DNA from: a virus
DNA: 25,643 bases
Virus record (IMG/VR): IMGVR_UViG_3300025732_000241
Span: 1 to 25,643 of that record
Reading direction: 5' to 3' (one strand)
Shown: positions 15,218 to 20,764 of the stretch, piece by piece
Numbering within the stretch: the stretch's first letter is position 1
Layout of the letters: every line of letters starts with the position of its first letter
Position numbers and translations under genes: made by a program
Notes under the pieces: generated by a model
Seen by the model: only the letters and a program-made list of their open reading frames with translations
Databases searched by the model: none
Told to the model about the DNA's origin: nothing

Positions 15218-15508
15218 TTAACGAAAGGCACCGAGAGAGAGAAACTCAGAGGGAATTCGCTTCTCTGCGATACGCTTACCATTCACTTGGAAAGTATAGC
15301 GGAATTGACCTTTTACAGTCTTGGAAACTTTACAAGTCAGGCAAACTTCACCGTTTTTGTATGAAGGATTACCATCAACATAAAGAGGAAAATAGTGGTT
15401 GCATATGCCATCCAAGCGATAATCAACAACACCGTTGCGTTGTTGATAGTTTTCCATCGCAAGTTCCTCAGTGAGGGCGATAGATTTGAAGAGGTCGTTG
15501 ATGTTCAT
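15218..15508 (-). CDS. hypothetical protein, 96 aa
   Basis: Begins MNINDLFKSIALTEELAMEN and contains a beta-rich middle (YFPLYVDGNPSYKNGEVCLT, then CKVSKTVKGQFRYTFQVNGK). The motif GK.RFTFQVNGKRIA resembles small single-domain proteins of cyanophages. The ATG at 15508 follows repeat copy 3 directly and copy 2 begins right after its stop, so this gene forms a one-gene cassette bounded by two repeats. Function unknown. Confidence 0.78.
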   Translation of the reverse strand: MNINDLFKSIALTEELAMENYQQRNGVVDYRLDGICNHYFPLYVDGNPSYKNGEVCLTCKVSKTVKGQFRYTFQVNGKRIAEKRIPSEFLSLGAFR

Positions 15509-15509
15509 A

Positions 15510-15539
15510 CTATAGGGACACTTTCAAGGCCCCAGAGTT
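15510..15539 (-). repeat. repeated leader element, copy 3
   Basis: Consensus copy ending TATAGT directly before the ATG of the 96-aa gene. The TGA stop of the upstream 71-aa gene (15542-15540) lies immediately before it. Confidence 0.92.
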
Positions 15540-15755
15540 TCAGTTATCATATGCTTTCAGATGTATATTCTCCATCACAATCAATGACAATTCAAATAAC
15601 AAATCTGCGTCAATGTTACCGATCTTTTCTTGTATTGCATCAGGGATGATTTCGTGCATAAAATCAATCCAACGTTCATCCTGATAGATATACTCCATCA
15701 CTTCAGATGTCAGAGCAATGCCTAACTGTCGCGTGGTTTTGTTAGATAATGTCAC
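15540..15755 (-). CDS. conserved cyanophage hypothetical protein, 71 aa
   Basis: Core LGIALTSEVMEYIYQDERWI, then DFMHEIIPDAIQEKIG, is a pattern recurring in cyanophage genomes (from memory). Largely helical and acidic, no membrane segment. The start is a GTG at 15755 that overlaps the upstream TGA (GTGA), pointing to coupled translation. Its stop lies at the edge of repeat copy 3. Function unknown. Confidence 0.8.
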   Translation of the reverse strand: MTLSNKTTRQLGIALTSEVMEYIYQDERWIDFMHEIIPDAIQEKIGNIDADLLFELSLIVMENIHLKAYDN

Positions 15756-15910
15756 TGGTCAGAATTGGGTGATAGAATGTCAGCAGTTGTATGAAGTACA
15801 GTGGCAGTAGCATACCTTACTGACGGTGAAAAAATGATACCAAGGGTGAAAAGTAGTGCTAGAACTTTCACTTTATCAGGTGACTTGAATGTGAGACTTT
15901 TGCGAGACAT
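15752..15910 (-). CDS. small membrane protein, 52 aa
   Basis: Reads MSRKSLTFKSPDKVKVLALL, FTLGIIFSPSVRYATATVLH, TTADILSPNSDQ. A basic N-terminus is followed by a hydrophobic segment at about 15-30, as in a signal anchor or a secreted peptide with cleavage possible after the AT-rich stretch. The stop overlaps the GTG of the next gene by 4 nt. No Shine-Dalgarno is seen. Similar small membrane proteins occur in cyanophages; role unknown. Confidence 0.72.
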   Translation of the reverse strand: MSRKSLTFKSPDKVKVLALLFTLGIIFSPSVRYATATVLHTTADILSPNSDQ

Positions 15911-15941
15911 TTATGTTCGTGAGAATACAATTTAGAAAATC

Positions 15942-16085
15942 TCAGTTTTCTACAGTTACCCACTCACCTTCAACACTACAAAACTCCAGCAAATAATAGT
16001 CGATTGATACACCTTCGATTGCTGCATCTTGTACTGTCTCCTGATATTGTTGAGGAGTGAGAATAAAGAAATCAGTTTCAATCAT
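15942..16085 (-). CDS. small acidic hypothetical protein, 47 aa
   Basis: Reads MIETDFFILTPQQYQETVQD, AAIEGVSIDYYLLEFCSVEG, EWVTVEN. Strongly acidic, apparently soluble. The ATG overlaps the TGA of the upstream 47-aa gene (ATGA at 16085-16082). A 31-nt gap without features separates it from the membrane protein gene downstream. No family recognised. Confidence 0.7.
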   Translation of the reverse strand: MIETDFFILTPQQYQETVQDAAIEGVSIDYYLLEFCSVEGEWVTVEN

Positions 16086-16225
16086 TGTGCAATTTCTTCA
16101 GTGAGAGAGCAAACTTTTTCGTAGAGAGCATCAATATCTGTACCAAGCAATTCGCTTACTTCATCCCAATCATCATGAAACTCGATGAGAGATTGAAGGG
16201 CAGAGATTTCAGCGTTTGTAAACAT
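16082..16225 (-). CDS. small acidic hypothetical protein, 47 aa
   Basis: Reads MFTNAEISALQSLIEFHDDW, DEVSELLGTDIDALYEKVCS, LTEEIAQ. All-helical in appearance, acidic. It follows the 63-aa gene after 2 nt and overlaps the next start by 4 nt, so it sits inside a tightly coupled chain. Function unknown. Confidence 0.7.
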   Translation of the reverse strand: MFTNAEISALQSLIEFHDDWDEVSELLGTDIDALYEKVCSLTEEIAQ

Positions 16226-16227
16226 AA

Positions 16228-16419
16228 TCAGTCAAAGCGAGAGGTAGTCCAACCATCATGAAAACCTTCATAATGATCTACAGATCCTGCGATTCCTTCC
16301 TCAGTCAGTGCAAATTGAACTTTGGAATCACCGTCGTAAATATCATAACGAAACCATCCGTATTTGTTGGTTGGGACTATAGTGTAAGTCTTGTTTGTGC
16401 GAGGAGAAGTATAATTCAT
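16228..16419 (-). CDS. small hypothetical protein, 63 aa
   Basis: Reads MNYTSPRTNKTYTIVPTNKY, GWFRYDIYDGDSKVQFALTE, EGIAGSVDHYEGFHDGWTTS, RFD: a beta-rich, aromatic-rich small protein. The ATG at 16419 is chosen (5 nt after the upstream TGA). A TTG at 16428 overlapping that stop as TTGA is the alternative and would add three residues. Function unknown. Confidence 0.7.
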   Translation of the reverse strand: MNYTSPRTNKTYTIVPTNKYGWFRYDIYDGDSKVQFALTEEGIAGSVDHYEGFHDGWTTSRFD

Positions 16420-16424
16420 TTTTA

Positions 16425-16598
16425 TCAATATCCGTTCATAAAGTTAGCAAGTGCTTCCTGATACTGTTCCTCAGTGTGATAGGTTCGAGCACCAATCGTC
16501 AGAGGAAAGGTACGCTTCGGAGCAGAAACTTTAGGCAGATCACGACACTTATCGAGAACCTGCTGTTTGTAAGGATTGGCGTTGTGGTTAGTGTTCAT
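16425..16598 (-). CDS. small hypothetical protein, 57 aa
   Basis: Reads MNTNHNANPYKQQVLDKCRD, LPKVSAPKRTFPLTIGARTY, HTEEQYQEALANFMNGY. The C-terminal half (G.R.Y.TEEQYQEALANF) looks like a short strand-helix unit common in cyanophage small proteins. The ATG directly follows repeat copy 4 without any Shine-Dalgarno. It is the first gene of a six-gene cassette reaching to copy 3. Function unknown. Confidence 0.72.
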   Translation of the reverse strand: MNTNHNANPYKQQVLDKCRDLPKVSAPKRTFPLTIGARTYHTEEQYQEALANFMNGY

Positions 16599-16599
16599 A

Positions 16600-16629
16600 C
16601 TATAGGGACACTTTCAAGGCCCCAGAGTT
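16600..16629 (-). repeat. repeated leader element, copy 4
   Basis: Exact consensus copy ending TATAGT before the ATG at 16598. Upstream of it stands CTGA and the TAA stop of the 56-aa gene. Confidence 0.92.
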
Positions 16630-16633
16630 TCAG

Positions 16634-16804
16634 TTACTCATCAGCGAAATTGTTTACAAGAAAGTCCTCAAGTTCAGTCAGTTGAGAACTATTCAATGAG
16701 AGGATATACTCACTGATAATTGTTGCTAACAGGTCAGGATCTTGACGGCAAGATTCATACAAAAACTCTTCAAGTTCAACCAGTTTGTTTTTAGTCTGTG
16801 CCAT
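16634..16804 (-). CDS. small acidic helical protein, 56 aa
   Basis: Reads MAQTKNKLVELEEFLYESCR, QDPDLLATIISEYILSLNSS, QLTELEDFLVNNFADE. Two similar leucine-rich acidic helices are visible (LVELEEFLYE and QLTELEDFLVNN), suggesting an internal repeat or coiled coil. A GTG at 16825, overlapping the upstream stop as GTGA, would add seven residues (MISLPNP). ATG is preferred, but the overlap makes GTG credible. Function unknown. Confidence 0.7.
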   Translation of the reverse strand: MAQTKNKLVELEEFLYESCRQDPDLLATIISEYILSLNSSQLTELEDFLVNNFADE

Positions 16805-16821
16805 AGGATTAGGAAGGGAAA

Positions 16822-16983
16822 TCACCAGTTTATCAGCGTAGCTACGTTGCCAAGTTTATTCTGTTCATCTACAATCTCCATCGCATGATTATATGTTTTG
16901 ACGGTGATGTAGCGTGCTTTACCTTTAGTTTCTGGGAACAATCCCAGTTTGTCAATGATACGAACTGTGTTGGAGTGTTTCAT
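16822..16983 (-). CDS. small hypothetical protein, 53 aa
   Basis: Reads MKHSNTVRIIDKLGLFPETK, GKARYITVKTYNHAMEIVDE, QNKLGNVATLINW. The frame extends upstream, but the ATG at 16983 overlaps the TGA of the upstream gene (ATGA), which decides the start. Small alpha/beta, mildly basic. Function unknown. Confidence 0.7.
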   Translation of the reverse strand: MKHSNTVRIIDKLGLFPETKGKARYITVKTYNHAMEIVDEQNKLGNVATLINW

Positions 16984-17195
16984 TTCAGAACGATACGATA
17001 GTCGATGGATTTGATGCACCAACCTGTGGCACATGTGATCTCTTCAATTAGATCATCTTCATCACCTGCCTCCCAGATTTGACCGATTGTATCATTAGTT
17101 ACTTGTTGCTTGTAAGTATCATCAAGTTCGTCTGGGTAAGCATCATCATACTCATCAAAATCAAACTCAATTTCGGTGACTTGGAATTGCATCAT
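16980..17195 (-). CDS. conserved acidic hypothetical protein, 71 aa
   Basis: The N-terminus MMQFQVTEIEFDFDEYDDAY is highly acidic and the C-terminal half (IWEAGDEDDLIEEITCATGW, CIKSIDYRIVL) is a pattern I remember from many cyanophages, where it is of unknown function. Either of two adjacent ATG codons (17195 or 17192) may be used. The first overlaps the TGA of the upstream gene. The net charge is strongly negative. Confidence 0.82.
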   Translation of the reverse strand: MMQFQVTEIEFDFDEYDDAYPDELDDTYKQQVTNDTIGQIWEAGDEDDLIEEITCATGWCIKSIDYRIVLK

Positions 17196-17326
17196 TTGCA
17201 GTAGTTGGTGTTAATTTCGCAGAAACGATCTGCTTGGCGTTCTTGATACTCACTCACAGTTGCAAGAGCATTAGCACCAAGATGAATACCGAAGAAAAGT
17301 GTAGCAAACAGAAGTGCAATTCGCAT
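17192..17326 (-). CDS. small membrane or exported peptide, 44 aa
   Basis: Reads MRIALLFATLFFGIHLGANA, LATVSEYQERQADRFCEINT, NYCK. It has a clear N-terminal hydrophobic segment (3-22) with ANA-LA at the end that could be a signal peptidase site, followed by a polar tail with two Cys. It overlaps the upstream TGA by ATGA at 17326 and the downstream start at 17195. Role unknown. Confidence 0.72.
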   Translation of the reverse strand: MRIALLFATLFFGIHLGANALATVSEYQERQADRFCEINTNYCK

Positions 17327-17562
17327 CAGTTGAGAATACAGAAAGTGCCGCAATAACCACGAACCCAGTTTAGAGTTTCGGAGTAAGATGTGCGGGGATT
17401 GCTCATCTCCATCGTAGAACCATTGCGAGGATTGTGTGCAACAGCGACGTAGAGATTGTCACACTCTTTATCAGTAATCTGCTCAATCCACATGTGATTG
17501 ACTTTACCTTCCTTCCAATTTGTGTGGTAGGAGTAGATTTCGGAAACGATGGGGTTGCTCAT
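17326..17562 (-). CDS. hypothetical protein, 78 aa
   Basis: Reads from MSNPIVSEIYSYHTNWKEGK through a beta-rich middle (CDNLYVAVAHNPRNGSTMEM) to the C-terminus WVRGYCGTFCILN. The ATG at 17562 immediately follows repeat copy 5 with no Shine-Dalgarno. It opens a five-gene overlapping cassette ending at copy 4. Function unknown. Confidence 0.76.
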   Translation of the reverse strand: MSNPIVSEIYSYHTNWKEGKVNHMWIEQITDKECDNLYVAVAHNPRNGSTMEMSNPRTSYSETLNWVRGYCGTFCILN

Positions 17563-17563
17563 A

Positions 17564-17593
17564 CTATAGGGACACTTTCAAGGCCCCAGAGTT
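17564..17593 (-). repeat. repeated leader element, copy 5
   Basis: Exact consensus copy ending TATAGT before the ATG at 17562. It is separated by 8 nt from the upstream stop (TAA 17604-17602). Confidence 0.92.
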
Positions 17594-17601
17594 ACTGATA
17601 C

Positions 17602-17865
17602 TTACCAAGTTCCGCGTTGAATGTGAATCTTGCGAATCTCCTGATAAATGAACTTTTTGAGTTTGTCGTCTGTGGTATTATCAAACGCATAATACAGACG
17701 ATTTAGGTACTCATCCTGTGTGGGACATTTGACTACATCAGCAGCAGTCATTCCAAGTTCATTCAGTGTAGAACCTGCAGAAACTTTGTTCCTACCGAAG
17801 TTCCCAGATACGCGACCAGTTGTGCGAAGTTTGGGTTTAATCTTGGAGAGATTAGAATAGGTCAC
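17602..17865 (-). CDS. basic hypothetical protein, 87 aa
   Basis: Reads MTYSNLSKIKPKLRTTGRVS, GNFGRNKVSAGSTLNELGMT, then a helical C-terminus (EYLNRLYYAFDNTTDDKLKK, FIYQEIRKIHIQRG). The N-terminal 30 residues are strongly basic and glycine-rich, compatible with nucleic-acid binding. It starts with GTG at 17865, overlapping the upstream TGA (GTGA). Function unknown. Confidence 0.73.
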   Translation of the reverse strand: MTYSNLSKIKPKLRTTGRVSGNFGRNKVSAGSTLNELGMTAADVVKCPTQDEYLNRLYYAFDNTTDDKLKKFIYQEIRKIHIQRGTW

Positions 17866-18008
17866 TTCACAGAGTTGCGAGGGTTAATGTCAATCAATCG
17901 GTCAAGTGCATCACCAATAGTAGAGCGGGTTTGCTCATCTTTCAGTGATACTTTCTCATACACTTCGTAAAGGGAAGTGTAAATGTCGTCCCATTGAGTT
18001 TGTGTCAT
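17862..18008 (-). CDS. small acidic hypothetical protein, 48 aa
   Basis: Reads MTQTQWDDIYTSLYEVYEKV, SLKDEQTRSTIGDALDRLID, INPRNSVK. It appears to be two helices and is acidic. A second ATG directly upstream (18011) overlaps the TGA of the 56-aa gene as TGATG and would add one Met. It overlaps the next gene's GTG by 4 nt. Function unknown. Confidence 0.7.
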   Translation of the reverse strand: MTQTQWDDIYTSLYEVYEKVSLKDEQTRSTIGDALDRLIDINPRNSVK

Positions 18009-18010
18009 CA

Positions 18011-18181
18011 TCAGTCAACAACAGAGTAACAAGCAACCCAGGAAGGGACCCCAGAGAGTGATAGCGAACCATTGCGGGCATCGCAATAGTCTTGCGCGTC
18101 ATCTTCAGAGTAGAAAGGTCCAATATACTCTGGAGAATCCAGAGCGTTGGAATCAAAGCGGACGGTGAAAGTTTCAGTCAT
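18011..18181 (-). CDS. small acidic hypothetical protein, 56 aa
   Basis: Reads MTETFTVRFDSNALDSPEYI, GPFYSEDDAQDYCDARNGSL, SLSGVPSWVACYSVVD. The FYSEDDAQDYCDARN segment is a short helix pattern seen in several cyanophage small proteins. The ATG directly follows repeat copy 6. It heads a three-gene cassette down to copy 5. Function unknown. Confidence 0.73.
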   Translation of the reverse strand: MTETFTVRFDSNALDSPEYIGPFYSEDDAQDYCDARNGSLSLSGVPSWVACYSVVD

Positions 18182-18182
18182 A

Positions 18183-18212
18183 CTATAGGGACACTTTCAA
18201 GGCCCCAGAGTT
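18183..18212 (-). repeat. repeated leader element, copy 6
   Basis: Exact consensus copy ending TATAGT before the ATG at 18181. The stop of the 46-aa gene (TGA 18223-18221) lies 8 nt upstream. Confidence 0.92.
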
Positions 18213-18220
18213 ACTATCAC

Positions 18221-18361
18221 TCAAAACTTTGCATTAACACCAACGACCTTACAAGTTGGGTTCCTAATCAATGCAGTTTCCCTTGCATCTTTGGGTGTGC
18301 TAGCATACACTTCTTCAGTGAAGACTTTGCCACCTTGATAGAGTTTAACTTCGTATTTCAT
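18221..18361 (-). CDS. conserved cyanophage hypothetical protein, 46 aa
   Basis: MKYEVKLYQGGKVFTEEVYA, STPKDARETALIRNPTCKVV, GVNAKF matches a small family I remember from many cyanomyoviruses (MKYEVKLY.GGK.F.E.V.A..P.DA.ETAL.RNP...V..VNA.F). It is a compact strand-helix-strand fold of unknown function. It is the first gene behind the promoter/palindrome element at 18370-18473 and has no Shine-Dalgarno. Confidence 0.85.
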   Translation of the reverse strand: MKYEVKLYQGGKVFTEEVYASTPKDARETALIRNPTCKVVGVNAKF

Positions 18362-18369
18362 TGGTTTGT

Positions 18370-18473
18370 TTATACTTTGGAAAAAATCGTTGATTTCACT
18401 GCAGCGGATGACCTATCACACCTCTGCAGTGAAATTGCAGAAAAATTGGGTTTTTGGTTGAGTGGTGAACAGG
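18370..18473 (-). promoter_or_regulatory. promoter-plus-palindrome element A (about 100 bp)
   Basis: An AT-rich intergenic block alignable over its full length, at very roughly 70 percent identity by eye, with 24075-24171. Landmarks on the minus strand are CACCACT, CTGCAATT, an 11-bp inverted repeat TTTCACTGCAG/CTGCAGTGAAA (18394-18404 and 18424-18434), then ATTTTTTCCAAAGTATAA before the gene. A -35-like CTGCAA and, 17 bp on, a poor -10 (GATAGG) lie in the slots where copy B has good boxes. It probably initiates the cassette at 18361. Confidence 0.5.
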
Positions 18474-18498
18474 GTTCTCAGTGAGACGCAAATGAGAT

Positions 18499-18693
18499 TT
18501 AGAGGGTTTGGAAGTGTTGTGCTTCAGTGAGGTTAGAATACTTTTTCTTCAGATACTTCTGGAGAATAGTATCAATAACTGGATACCACTGTTCTTTATT
18601 ATTTAAGTGCGCAAGTCCTCGTGCATCGTTGAGAAAGAACAGAATACAGTTCTCTTCATCTTGCGTGAGATTGATGCGGTTGAGAATAGTCAT
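18499..18693 (-). CDS. hypothetical protein, 64 aa
   Basis: Reads MTILNRINLTQDEENCILFF, LNDARGLAHLNNKEQWYPVI, DTILQKYLKKKYSNLTEAQH, FQTL. Helical, soluble. The ATG lies 2 nt after the TGA of the 153-aa gene, so the two are a pair. Downstream comes the promoter/palindrome element A. Function unknown. Confidence 0.73.
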   Translation of the reverse strand: MTILNRINLTQDEENCILFFLNDARGLAHLNNKEQWYPVIDTILQKYLKKKYSNLTEAQHFQTL

Positions 18694-18695
18694 AA

Positions 18696-19157
18696 TCAGC
18701 GAGCGTAAGTGTACCCGCCGCTCCAGTCTGCGTTCTCAAACAACCATTCACGATCTTTAATCAAACGCAAATCATAGCGAACACCTTTAGCGGGAGATTT
18801 CCAACTGGAACTCTTATACAATTCTCCAGTATTCTTATCAATGAAACAGTGAACGGAGCGGGAACCTCCACCATCAACAAAGATAACCTTGTGATACTTT
18901 TTACCAGTTTCAATAACATAATCAATGGGACATTCGCCAGATTTAAGTTCATCAATCTTACGCTGATGATATTCAGAACTATGACTGTAGAATGTGATAG
19001 CAGGATTTTCTTCTTCCAACTCAATGTTGCGTTGATGTCCACGAATAGCATACTGGACATAATTATGTTTCAGTGCTTCAATCAGTGCGAGAGTGTACTT
19101 ATACACATTCTCTGCGATAGTTTGTTGTGCTTGGAGTTGCATTGTGGTTGTGCTCAT
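18696..19157 (-). CDS. conserved phage hypothetical protein, 153 aa
   Basis: The C-terminal half carries a pattern I remember as widespread in phages: YHKVIFVDGGGSRSVHCFID, KNTGELYKSSSWKSPAKGVR, YDLRLI, and finally ADWSGGYTYAR. The N-terminal 70 residues are helical. The ligand and activity are unknown; the V-H-C-F-I-D...TGE.YK..SW..PAK..RY core looks like a small single-domain beta protein. The ATG follows repeat copy 7 directly. Confidence 0.85.
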   Translation of the reverse strand: MSTTTMQLQAQQTIAENVYKYTLALIEALKHNYVQYAIRGHQRNIELEEENPAITFYSHSSEYHQRKIDELKSGECPIDYVIETGKKYHKVIFVDGGGSRSVHCFIDKNTGELYKSSSWKSPAKGVRYDLRLIKDREWLFENADWSGGYTYAR

Positions 19158-19158
19158 A

Positions 19159-19188
19159 CTATAAGGACACTTTCAAGGCCCCAGAGTT
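19159..19188 (-). repeat. repeated leader element, copy 7
   Basis: Differs from consensus by one C-to-T change in the 3' arm (TGTCCT in place of TGTCCC), which keeps G-U pairing with the GGGG arm. It ends TATAGT before the ATG at 19157. The upstream TGA stop (19191-19189) lies at its other edge. Confidence 0.92.
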
Positions 19189-19419
19189 TCAGACAGACAG
19201 ATTGTATTTGTCAATCATAATGTCTCGCACAAGTTCGCGGTCAATACTATCACCACAAAACTTATGACCTTTGATCTTACAAATCCTGATAACATCGTTG
19301 GTTGCTTTACGCACTACTGTACGATTTGCACCCATAGGATACAATCCATCAGGACCATAGAAAGACATCACATAACCAATGAAATCGTTGATGAACTCTT
19401 TAGAGAAAGTCACAGTCAT
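19189..19419 (-). CDS. conserved cyanophage hypothetical protein, 76 aa
   Basis: Contains FYGPDGLYPMGANRTVVRKA and CGDSIDRELVRDIMID, a pattern recurring in cyanophages (FYG..GLY.MGA......A.........F.GDS.DRE.VR). Soluble, helical. It overlaps the next gene upstream by ATGA at 19419-19416. Function unknown. Confidence 0.82.
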   Translation of the reverse strand: MTVTFSKEFINDFIGYVMSFYGPDGLYPMGANRTVVRKATNDVIRICKIKGHKFCGDSIDRELVRDIMIDKYNLSV

Positions 19420-19613
19420 TTCACAGAAAGATTGTTGAGAACGTTGCGGGCAAACTTCATAAAACCATACGAAGTTACACCGTCATAATCATAAACATCA
19501 AGCATTTCAGTTTGATTGTAAGTATTCACAATCAGCAGGCAAGCATCATACAATGCTGCTTGATGTTCTTCTTCAGACTTAAAAGAAATGGCACTATAAG
19601 AGGGAAGGGTCAT
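19416..19613 (-). CDS. hypothetical protein, 65 aa
   Basis: Reads MTLPSYSAISFKSEEEHQAA, LYDACLLIVNTYNQTEMLDV, YDYDGVTSYGFMKFARNVLN, NLSVK. The ATG at 19613 is chosen. A TTG at 19619, which overlaps the upstream TGA as TTGA, would add two residues. Helical with an acidic middle. Function unknown. Confidence 0.72.
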   Translation of the reverse strand: MTLPSYSAISFKSEEEHQAALYDACLLIVNTYNQTEMLDVYDYDGVTSYGFMKFARNVLNNLSVK

Positions 19614-19615
19614 AA

Positions 19616-19897
19616 TCAAACCAGAGAAAGTTCAGAAGCAGGTTCTACCTTAAATGTACCAAGTCGGTTGCAAGTGATACTCACAGCATTTGCAGGAGCA
19701 CCGAGTTCATCAACAACTTCCCACCAATCTTCACCTTCTTCAATGACAACATATCCGAAAGTTCCTGGTTGTGAGAGTTGCCGACGACCACACTGTTTTG
19801 CATCATTTACATCATCAAATCGTTGCTTACGATTAAACCAACCGTTTCGTGCAACATCATCAGAAGGACCGAAAGTAATGCAGAGAAAGTTAGACAT
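19616..19897 (-). CDS. hypothetical protein, 93 aa
   Basis: Reads MSNFLCITFGPSDDVARNGW, FNRKQRFDDVNDAKQCGRRQ, LSQPGTFGYVVIEEGEDWWE, then VVDELGAPANAV and a beta-rich end. It looks like an alpha/beta domain of the sort FGYVVIEEG.DWWEVVDE. No catalytic motif recognised. It lies 6 nt downstream of the 52-aa gene. Function unknown. Confidence 0.75.
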   Translation of the reverse strand: MSNFLCITFGPSDDVARNGWFNRKQRFDDVNDAKQCGRRQLSQPGTFGYVVIEEGEDWWEVVDELGAPANAVSITCNRLGTFKVEPASELSLV

Positions 19898-19903
19898 TGT
19901 GGT

Positions 19904-20062
19904 TCAGTTAGCGGGTTCAGTAATCCAAATTGCACGATCAGTTCCCATAGTAAACTGATTGTCCCAAATGAAATGAGTTGCTTGCTGATTGCTCATCTGA
20001 AACTCATTCATCAGAAAGTTTAGTGCTTCCTTGAATGTTTGGAAACGGTGTGTGGTTCTCAT
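19904..20062 (-). CDS. small hypothetical protein, 52 aa
   Basis: Reads MRTTHRFQTFKEALNFLMNE, FQMSNQQATHFIWDNQFTMG, TDRAIWITEPAN. A helix-helix-strand appearance. The ATG at 20062 directly follows repeat copy 8. It heads the four-gene cassette that ends at copy 7. Function unknown. Confidence 0.72.
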   Translation of the reverse strand: MRTTHRFQTFKEALNFLMNEFQMSNQQATHFIWDNQFTMGTDRAIWITEPAN

Positions 20063-20063
20063 A

Positions 20064-20093
20064 CTATAGGGACACTTTCAAGGCCCCAGAGTT
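20064..20093 (-). repeat. repeated leader element, copy 8
   Basis: Exact consensus copy ending TATAGT before the ATG at 20062. The GIY-YIG gene stop (TAA 20100-20098) is 4 nt upstream, so that endonuclease gene sits between this copy and the gene that would otherwise precede it. Confidence 0.92.
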
Positions 20094-20097
20094 ATAT

Positions 20098-20730
20098 TTA
20101 CAAATATCTAAACTTAAATCCTTTTGTTTGTTCTCTCATTCCTTTACAAACTTGACAAATTGATGATCTCGTAAAACTATTCTCTCTCGCCCATTCTGCT
20201 ATGTTAAAAACAACTTGTTCAGTTCCATCGGGGTAAGTAACAATATATTTTTTTGCTCTATTTGTATTGCCATATGGTCGGTGTGGATTTACATTCGCTT
20301 CCGTTCTTTTTCTAACTAAATCTTCTGGTTGTTTTCTTCCACGAAGTTGTGATGCTATTTTTTCTGTATGTTCTGGCGTTCTTGGTGGTTTTGGTTTTCT
20401 TAATTTTATCTTTGTTTCCTCTGACATCTCCCAAGTATTACCTTTCTGCGAAGGTGGTCTATTTCCACCTTCAGTCATATTATATTCTGCTTTATATTTT
20501 TTTATAAACTCATCTTCTCTTTGCAGTGCATCATCACCACAATATACTTGCTCAACAACAAAGTTATTTACACCATACTTTCTCATCGCATTATACAATT
20601 TTTGACTATTTCTTTTGTATTTTGAGTTTTTAATGTGTGTTTTGAATCTTTGTTCTACAGATAGAGTTGTAAAACCAACATAACACTTATTATTGAGTAT
20701 ATTTGTTATTTTGTAGAGGAACATTAGCAT
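20098..20730 (-). CDS. GIY-YIG homing endonuclease, 210 aa
   Basis: The N-terminal GIY-YIG nuclease domain is visible as FLYKITNILNNKCYVGFTT (the LYKITN and YVGFTT strands), the catalytic Arg in VEQRFKTHIKN, and REDEFIKKYKAEYNMTEGGN with the metal-binding Glu and final Asn. NUMOD3-like DNA-binding repeats follow (EETKIKLRKPKPPRTPEHTE, KIASQLRGRKQPEDLVRKRT), then a NUMOD1-like C-terminus (FNIAEWARENSFTRSSICQV). It is T4 Seg-like, a free-standing homing enzyme. Its composition is more AT-rich than its neighbours, a sign of insertion. The start is 20730 or the ATG at 20724 (MFLYKITN); both lie in or next to the hairpin 20723-20758. Confidence 0.93.
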   Translation of the reverse strand: MLMFLYKITNILNNKCYVGFTTLSVEQRFKTHIKNSKYKRNSQKLYNAMRKYGVNNFVVEQVYCGDDALQREDEFIKKYKAEYNMTEGGNRPPSQKGNTWEMSEETKIKLRKPKPPRTPEHTEKIASQLRGRKQPEDLVRKRTEANVNPHRPYGNTNRAKKYIVTYPDGTEQVVFNIAEWARENSFTRSSICQVCKGMREQTKGFKFRYL

Positions 20731-20758
20731 AAATTATTCTTGTATTATTTATGCTAAT
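20723..20758 (-). repeat. 12-bp perfect inverted repeat over GIY-YIG start, with late promoter
   Basis: Arms ATTAGCATAAAT and ATTTATGCTAAT (20723-20734 and 20747-20758) with a 12-nt loop. On the minus strand CATAAATA (20753-20746) is a late-promoter match inside the first arm, and the gene's ATG codons lie in and next to the second arm. Early read-through RNA would fold over the start codon; a late RNA starting about 6-7 nt downstream would not. The same design is established for T4 I-TevI. Confidence 0.8.
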
Positions 20759-20764
20759 TTCACT

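Noticed and set aside
15506-15520. T7-type promoter: the plus strand of most repeat copies reads ACTATAGGGA, like the T7 initiation region
   Set aside because: The specificity part of the T7 promoter upstream of this (CGACTC) is absent in every copy, transcription would run antisense to all genes, and no single-subunit polymerase gene is visible.
15510-15539. Repeat element as a sigma70 promoter (TTGAAA and TATAGT)
   Set aside because: The two boxes are only 7 bp apart, and in most copies the start codon follows TATAGT at once, so a transcript from it would begin downstream of the ATG. A promoter role is conceivable only for the GTGTAAG class.
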